Assembly (NCBI GenBank): GCA_014871385.1
Contig: CM026427.1
Coordinates: forward strand, 8,562,344 to 8,626,343
Direction: 5' to 3'
Source of the DNA: Ceratodon purpureus
Lineage: Eukaryota > Streptophyta > Bryopsida > Pseudoditrichales > Ditrichaceae
DNA: 64,000 nt
Shown here: piece after piece, positions 56,548 to 64,000 of the stretch
Position numbering within the stretch: the first letter of the stretch is position 1
Layout: each line of letters opens with the position of its first letter
Program-made: the position numbers and the translations under genes
The notes under the pieces: generated by a model
The model's database searches: none
What the model was told of the DNA's origin: nothing
The model's input: only the letters and a program-made list of their open reading frames with translations

Positions 56548-59500
56548 ATCTCGCATGCAACCGTTTTGTTTTCTCATACCTTAGTAGCCTTTCGTGCGAT
56601 CTAGACTACACTGCCGACACAGATCATTTCAATGACAACCATAACGACAGATTGGAAGTGGACAGGAGTGTAATGAACTGGATTCATTCTTGTGATGAAC
56701 CCAAGTTGCCAAGTCTCTTAGTTGGCACCTTTTTAATGTTGGTCTAGGAGTTCTTATCGCACTTGTCATAAGTTGACAAGTTTAGTGTTCTAGAATCCGA
56801 CTTGTACAATAGTAGGACTTCATTTTACAGGTGTAGTAGTAGTCAGCTTCCTCTGCAAGAATACTTGGCAATGTTGATGATCAGCTGTTCTTATTCTCCG
56901 TTGTGCCAAGGTGGTTAGTGGCCATCGAAAGCTGAAAATCAAAATCATAGTTGTCTTTGGAAGCAGGGTGTTAAACCTTCCCAGAAATCTGAACTTAGGG
57001 ATATTCTTTTAGACTGGACTATTGAAGCCAGAATACAATCGAACGCAAGTTTGTTCACTATTTTACAGAGCTATCTCGACTGCCACTTGCTCAGATATAA
57101 TTTCTCTTTTTCTTTCTTGCAACCTTTCTATCTTGAAACGCAAAACAATTGTAAACTGAAACCAAGACGCCATACGAAGGGTTCTTTCCTTCATTTAGGC
57201 ATGTTGCTTTCTGAACACTGTTTGAGTAGGTACCTTCTCTTCTCGTGAAGTCTCCACAGAACGTGCTAATCTATTTTTATGTGTGCCAACATATCACAGA
57301 GTAATTCACTGTGCAGATCTCTTAGTGATTAAATTTCATTTGCTGCTGTAATTATTTTATCTCGGAAAAACCGAACTGGGCAACAGTTTGTACGATCACC
57401 TCGCTACTGGAGAAAGTTCGATTGGTGCCCCTAGAAACCTGAAAAGGGAAAAGTGATCAACATCCTGTCTCGCTGCCGCCATGGTTAACTGGGCAGCAGT
57501 ACAGAATGGATACATACCTGGGTGGTTCAGTCTCGTGGATGAGTACAGAAAGTAGCTGTGTGTGGAGATGTGGGTACATGGCATGTGCAACGTCCAAACT
57601 TCCTTACAGATACGTACGTCAATTCTGTGGTTGGACGTGACCGTGTGAGGCTCTAGCTCCTTGTGTCAGCGGTAGTGTGACTAGTGTCACTCTCAGTACC
57701 TTCACAAGTTGACCTCAACGATGTATAACCAACAGGGACTGCCTCAAGTATTACTCCGCAGAGTCAATGACCCACCTTCATAACTCCAAAACAGCTTCAA
57801 CCTCCCTTGAGGATTTCACCATTTTTTCCACCCTCTTCATGCTACGTAGTAATTTTTCTTCTAGTTATGAACTCCCCATGAAATATCAACTTCAGTTTTT
57901 GTTTGCAAATTTTATTACTGGTATTATTCGTATTGTTTCCATTGCTTGGAGACGTATTGGTTTGCAACTTGCCATGTCTATGTTACAGCTTCAATCTCAT
58001 GTGCAAGTGCCGGAAGTGGCAGAGGGTTCGGAGGCAATTCACTTCCGGTTGTGAAGGACTCCACCGGTGAACAAGTATGCCCCACCATGAGCCATGCCCC
58101 ACCACTGAGCAAGACGACGTTAAGCAAGTCATGACGAACCTCCTTCGTCTCCTCCTCCTTCCGGGAAGCTCTTTGGTAACAAATCTTTACCAGCGGCATG
58201 GAATACTTGACAGGTCGGATTCTTTACCATCCATTACAATCCCTGTGGCAGGAGGCATGAGCTCACGTACAGTTTGAAAACCCCAGTGGCAAACCTTTGG
58301 TGGCGAAGCAATGATGCTACAACATCTGTGCTCTATGTGTTACCGCTTCCAGCAGTTTGAAGTGGGCCTCGGTGCCAGCGACAAAGCTCTTCGCTGGTAC
58401 TGCCTCTTGCAACAGTAATTAGTTGGGGGTAGGTGTGGTCTGAAATCGAACAGCATTTACGAATTCAATGGAGCAGATTGAGATGGTATCGCATACTCAA
58501 TGATGCCGTGAAGTTACAATACTGAAACTTATTATATTGTTGTGTTTGTAAACGTGTTTGTCTCGAACGCCTTACATCGCATGTCGATGGTTACAATGTT
58601 TTTTCCTAAGTTACCGGAAGTTTGTGCAATCTAAGAGCACTGCATTATTTACATCCAGACTCTCAGACTGAGTCCACCTCGCTGATGCCATGCCGAGAAT
58701 TCTAGCTACTTCGTGATTGCCTTGCTTCGGCAATTCTTTACATTTACAGGCAATTTGATTAATCACTTCTGCAATTACTGACCAGGTTGAGTAATGTAGA
58801 AACAGAGACTGTCGACATGTTGCAAAAACCAGATTCATAACATGAATCTCACAAACATGAGACTTTGGTTCGAAATAATTAAGCTTTGCAGACGTGAGGA
58901 CTCCGCAATCAGATGTAACTGTTGCTCATAAGTGTATATCAGTATACTCTAATTCAATAATTTCTCTCTGCTCCACAGGCAAACATGATCTGGGCTTCTT
59001 CACTTATTATGAGCTTCATAAACACCACCTTCACTGTTCGTGTCTATATCGTGATTGCAGCCTCTCAAGATTTTTTCTAAAGAAACACAGCCTTTAATCG
59101 CTTCACCACACCGCAACTCCAGAAGTGATTCATGGCCAACAACTATACAATCCACCAGTTCTTCCAACGTCGTACCATAAATTTCCAGGTTCTCTTCAGG
59201 ACGTGATCCGACTACGTTAAACATTTAATGGTGCAATGTCCGGTAGACCCCATTCATCAAATTCACTGAAAGACAGTCATTTGAACGTCTCTTTGAACTG
59301 AAGTAACGGCAACGCAGACGATTGTAAGAGTGATATCGATTATCACTCTACCTTAATTCGTCTCAACAAACAGCTATTGAACCGAAACTGGCACTTTGAT
59401 GGCCCTGCTTTAAAGCGCAATATCAACATTGTTTCACAATAATTTGTTATGAATCGAGTCATTCAAATTCTTTCACTATAAATGTTCAATCTGTCTCTGA

Positions 59501-61589
59501 ACAATGATCTGTAGTACATTTATGTTTTTTAGTGATACTTTGCAAAGTTGCGGTGTGAAGCTTCTATTAACCTATATGCATGTCATAAGGTGTGCTCTCG
59601 GTAAACAATAGTGAAGCTCGTAATGACAAGACCATGGTACTAAACCCTTGTGTTTAGAAGCCTGATCTAACATTATCTAAGTTATGCATTAATACCCCGA
59701 TTTAAAAGAGAAGCATTATCCAAATATTGATGGCCCTACACAGGTTTAATCGGCGGGTACAACAGTTATGCATTTCATGATACTGACGATCTTAGTGAAT
59801 TTAAACTCTATTGAGTATGCTAATGAACAACAGGCCACATACTACAAGGTGTGTTAAAACGTTTAGTTGATCCAGATCATCACAAGAACTGAATCTGGCT
59901 CTCATCAACTGCAACCTTTTGTGCAATGTCACACTTGCAATATTTTGTCACTAACTCGGAGCTCTAATGGAAACAACCGGCATTATCTGTAATTTTATCA
60001 TAAGTTAGATTGCACCTCTTGATTATGGGTAGTTGATTATTGACAGGATTCAGTGGATTAGATTTTGATTAGTTGGAGACTTTGATTGAGATTGAGATTA
60101 TGATCTAACTTCCAAGCTTGATGAATCTCATAATTCAGTACTCAGTGTTGGAGAATTTATTAAGTATCCAAAGCGAAATTTGATAGCAATGTGGCATTTA
60201 CTGATTCTGTTTTACAAGGCGCTTCAATAAAGTAATAAACGTCTTCATGAGAGTTTAAAATTGCTTTCTCAACTCCTGTAATTTAAAATCCACTAGGTCA
60301 CATTACAAGGCTTCAAAATAACTTCAGAAGCATTCTTTACTGGCCATGAAAGAGCCCAGGTTGAGATAGATCAACAAGAAGGTATTGAATGAATGAGGTG
60401 AAAGCTTCATTTGTGCCTTCAAAATAACCATATAATTTATACACCTATTGAAGAGTTCAGTATGGGCCAACATGATGAAGTAAAATCAATAGCCCATGAT
60501 AACTTATTGGGCCAACTTCATGATGAAGTAACTTAAAATCAATTGCCAGATCACAGCTTATTGAAGCCTGGAATGATGAGTTTGTTACCTAGTTCTATGA
60601 CTCATTTCCTAAATGCAGGAAACTTTATCACCATGGTAAATTGAAGAGGGGGTGAGGGGAGGATTATTATGAATGCATAATCTATTCACAATACTTAGTG
60701 TAGATTTTATGATGTTGGAAATGGTGATTAACTCCATTCATAACATGATTCATGTTGAACCTGGAGTCTTTTCTTTTTTTTTTTTTTTTGGCTAGTTTTT
60801 GTTTTTGTAAATGAGGTCAGATTAAATGGAAAGAGCCAACTGGCAATCTGAAGCCATTTTAAATGTAGTAAGCAAACTCTGAAAATACAGTTGCAAAAGG
60901 TCACCAGGCTTGCAGTAAAATACATTTATTGAATTTATAAATGTCCGATGTTCCAAATTATATTTAAATGGAAAAATAGAATAGCTAGTACCAGAGTTAT
61001 TCAAAGAAGTCATAAAAACTACATCTATCTACTTTTGCATGTCAAGCTCATTTGTGCAAACAGTGGAGGAACATGAAGGAAGTGTGAGGATATTTTAAGT
61101 ATTCTTAAGGACATGTAGTTGATTTTATTTGTAAGTTGAAATCATTTTTAGCCACCATAAAATTCAAATGGTTTTGTTTCATCTTTATTTTTAATAAAAA
61201 TTTATGAATAGCTCTACTTTTGTCATTGATAACTTAGGCTCATTGCTTTATTTCCAAATATCAAAATATCTAATATATGTCTTTATTTTAATTTTGAAAA
61301 ATATTGTTTATTATGATCTTTATTATTTGTTTAGCTCTAACCTTTCTAAAACATGATGAATATTTTGGCATCTATCTATACATTTTAAAATTCAAATTAA
61401 AAAGAAATCAAAACCAGAATAAAAAAATCTTTAAATACTTCAATAACAAGTTGAAAGAACTTGTTTTTACCTTGGAAAAAAGGAAACTAAAGCAATTTTA
61501 TAAAACCAACCATATTGTGGTCAATTTGACTTTGATGAATATCTCAATTATCAAATATGGATTGTATGAAATTAAATTTTTTTTGCAAA
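56548..61589. other. Long intergenic stretch downstream of CFL1-like gene
   Basis: About 5 kb. The first few hundred bases are probably 3' UTR. Minus-strand ORFs at 58611-58838 and 59000-59224 have protein-like composition and nearby acceptor-like sites, but no family resemblance. Imperfect ~55 bp duplications (GGGCCAAC...TGATGAAGTAA) lie at 60.46-60.56 kb. Otherwise AT-rich and empty. Confidence 0.4.
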
Positions 61590-62310
61590 TTGCAGCATCT
61601 TCCCATACCTTTCCAACAAGACCATCCATGCTTCAAAATTCTTCATATTTTAATAGATATTTGAAGTCAAAGTTTTAAAAAAAAATTGGGGCATGTTAAA
61701 ATCTCTCCAAAAGTGTGGTATATGCTTATTTATCCTCAAAATTTGCCCAAAATTAATTAGTTCACAAAATTTCAAAAATTGACCAAAAATTGAGTTTTTA
61801 CTATTTTTAACTTTTTTGTATATATGTAAATAAAATTTTAAGGCATGATGTCACCACTCCGATTTTCAATCCAATATTTCTCCATACACCTTTTTCACTA
61901 TCAAAGTCCGGGCTTTGTATTTGAATTTCAGCATGCCTTCATGTGAAAAATCAAGCATTTCTTTAGGTTTTATAGGTTATATGAAGGTAATAAAAATTGC
62001 ATGTACATAATCCTAACCCACCTTGGAACAAAAATTTGAAGAGCCTCAAGTCAAATTTATTTTTTGGCTCACATAACACTTCAAACCCATTTTGCAAGAA
62101 ATGAAAAAAAACTTTTTTTCCAACTTTGAACGTTATGATTTCACAAATGGTAAGGATTTTGAATCTTAGATTTTGGATACATATACATGTACAAGGTACT
62201 AGATCCTATAGTTCTTTTCCTCCAAAACATATCAAAACATAAACACTTGCACTTTCTATTGAAAGAGACCAGTTTTAAAAGTTTTTGAGGGTTTTTAAGG
62301 TTTTCTAGAG
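61590..62310 (-). repeat. Dispersed repeat, copy B (inverted)
   Basis: The reverse-complement partner of 45425-46160, about 16 kb away, with scattered substitutions and small indels. Landmarks on the plus strand include CAAGGTACTAGATCC, TTTGGCTCACATAACACTTC and TGCCCAAAATTAAT. Confidence 0.8.
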
Positions 62311-63096
62311 TGAAACCATTAAAGTCCATTGGATAAAATAGAAACAATAAAATGAGTGGTGAGGACTAGCCCTTTTTATTGGGTAGTAGATAAAATCACT
62401 TTTACACCTTGGCATATCACTACATTAATCAATGTTCATAATCTAAAGTATTTGTATTTTCTTGCCTAGCCTGTTTGCAATACCACTAGAGTAAGTATGT
62501 CATATAGTAAACCTTCAAATATAATCGTCTCCATCTTACACTAGATTACACATTGTTGGTAAAATTATTAAATTTTTTAAGACTATGAAAAAATAATTTT
62601 GGATTCTTTTGTACAAAACTTCTTAATACCTTTTATACCGTATCCAAGAAAATAAAAACTTACATGTTTATTATTAAAGGTGTTTTTACGTTGAAATTGT
62701 GGTAATAGCATATGCAAAAACTACCCTTGTGTATATGAAGTTTAATAGATTAAAGAACTCTATAAAAAAAATCAAAAGTATTTGAAAATTCATTCAATAA
62801 AAGATATTAAAATTTAAAAAAAACAATCATCAAATTTTTAAAAAATATTGCTTGTGGTTTAATTTGCAATTTTCTTGCAATTATATTCCAATATTAAAAT
62901 TGATTTCAGGATTTAATTCTTAAAGCTATTATGCATAATTTATAATACCATACAAATCAAACTTTTTTTAACCTCTTTTCATATTAACGCAATATATACC
63001 AAAACTTGAAAACTTCAAATTGGATTTTAAACTAGCATGAATTAGTTTTTATTTTCAATTTTTTTATACAGTACATTGTAAAGCAACAAATCTAAC
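62311..63096. other. AT-rich intergenic DNA
   Basis: About 0.8 kb of very AT-rich sequence with no ORF of note. A TATACAG acceptor-like site at about 63071 may end a 5' UTR intron of the next ORF. Confidence 0.4.
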
Positions 63097-63486
63097 ATGA
63101 CTATGGACGAGAGTTTTGGACTTTCCATACCTAAAGATTTACCCAGTTTTGTGAGTGAGGCCATTACTGCGGACGAGGACATTGAGGTGACGAACCCCAT
63201 GGATCCTAAAACCGAGATGAGATCTTTAGAGTCATTTGTGTTAGCTATGCAAAAGGAAGACATGCGAGCTACGCAAGTGGAGTTATTGGACGAGGAGATG
63301 GATTTGGGAGATATACCTACTCCAGAGATCTACAGAATCTTCAAGCCACTTATTGTTAACCTCCCTCAAAGATATTTTGTATGAGTTTATTAGTGCAAAA
63401 CTTCAGTATTCTTATGTGTCCTTCTTGATTTTTTATTGATTGTTAATTTTGAACTTTGATGACAGGCCTTAAAGAAGGTGGATTGA
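63097..63486 (+). CDS. Small acidic protein, unrecognised
   Basis: I do not recognise this protein. The reading opens at 63097, after an in-frame TAA at 63079, and is clearly richer in GC than the flanking DNA. Two exons, 63097-63378 and 63466-63486, fit GTATGA and GACAG splice sites in phase 0 and give 100 residues ending RYFALKKVD. Without splicing it stops at 63384 after 95 residues. The product is acidic, with DEDIEV, LLDEEMDLGDIP and a C-terminal hydrophobic stretch (FKPLIVNLP). It has no signal peptide or membrane segment. It may be a small gene, or a fragment of a larger repeat-borne ORF. Confidence 0.35.
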
Positions 63487-64000
63487 ACGCATAAGACATG
63501 TACAAAATTTTATTCCACACCATAAATTATCTTCGAAATGCAAGCATTTCATCCATCAAAGGGAAACACCCAACTAGTTTTTTATGCTAATGTATATCAT
63601 TTTTATACATATGACCATCAAATTACTTCAAAATTATTGAAATCAAATCAATTTTAGATATTTATATATCATATTATAGTTTTAATTCAATTTCAAAACT
63701 ATCCATAGAATCATCAATTAAATTTCTATTTTTAATATGATAATTTTAAAATTTGAGAGAAAAATCTATACTGTAAACAAAATAGTCATTATCCATCTAT
63801 CCATCTATCACAAGCCAACTTTCTAGAAAACCTTATATCATATCCAGTTTATATGATTTTTAATACATTTGTTTATACATGAATGGTAATTAATATTTCG
63901 TTCAAAGTTTTTAAATTAAATTCAATGTGTTCTTTTCATGCAATCTTCTTATTACACATTTTTGTACGTCTATCTTTAATGTATGTAAAAGATGCTTTTA
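63487..64000. other. AT-rich end of window
   Basis: About 0.5 kb of AT-rich DNA. No ORF or repeat of note. Confidence 0.4.

Overview
The window looks like nuclear DNA of a land plant, most likely a moss of the Physcomitrium type. The genes are plant genes: a WW-domain CFL1-like protein, a GUX-type xylan glucuronosyltransferase, a SAICAR synthase with a plastid-type leader, and an eL22 gene with plant telo-boxes. Most genes have short GT-AG introns (the kinase is intronless), and exons near 50% GC sit in very AT-rich intergenic DNA. The moss assignment is inference from overall style, not from a diagnostic marker.

Layout: 2.5-3.3 kb, ribosomal protein eL22 (minus). 3.5-14 kb, AT-rich DNA without a recognisable gene, holding a 5 x 32 bp tandem repeat, a 171 bp TA-flanked MITE and two inverted copies of a ~250 bp MITE family. 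14.2-16.2 kb, a cytochrome b561 membrane protein (plus). 17.2-18.8 kb, CDC20 (minus). 20.4-23.9 kb, SAICAR synthase (plus, 12 exons), divergent from CDC20. 25.4-26.6 kb, an intronless protein kinase with an unusual activation segment (minus). 27.9-30.8 kb, a GUX-like GT8 enzyme (minus). 31.6-32.5 kb, another inverted pair of the same MITE family. 32.9-34.2 kb, a decayed GcvR-like ACT-domain gene. 35.9-36.1 kb, a SINE-like retroposon with target-site duplication. 36-48 kb, repeat-rich DNA. 48.4-52.8 kb, a pogo-like DNA transposon with terminal inverted repeats and an apparently intact two-exon transposase (minus). 55.2-56.5 kb, a CFL1-like WW-domain protein (plus). 56.5-64 kb, AT-rich DNA with the inverted partner of a repeat at 45.4 kb and a small unrecognised two-exon ORF at 63.1 kb.

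The housekeeping genes (translation, mitotic exit, purine synthesis, wall xylan, cuticle-type regulation) are unrelated neighbours, not a pathway or operon. The least ordinary content is mobile DNA: a five-member MITE family sharing terminal CCATAGCA-type repeats and a similar length, a structurally complete pogo-like element much richer in GC than its surroundings, and a compact SINE candidate. Exon boundaries were placed by hand from GT-AG sites, reading phase and remembered family sequences. Phases close for every multi-exon gene except one ambiguous GUX junction.
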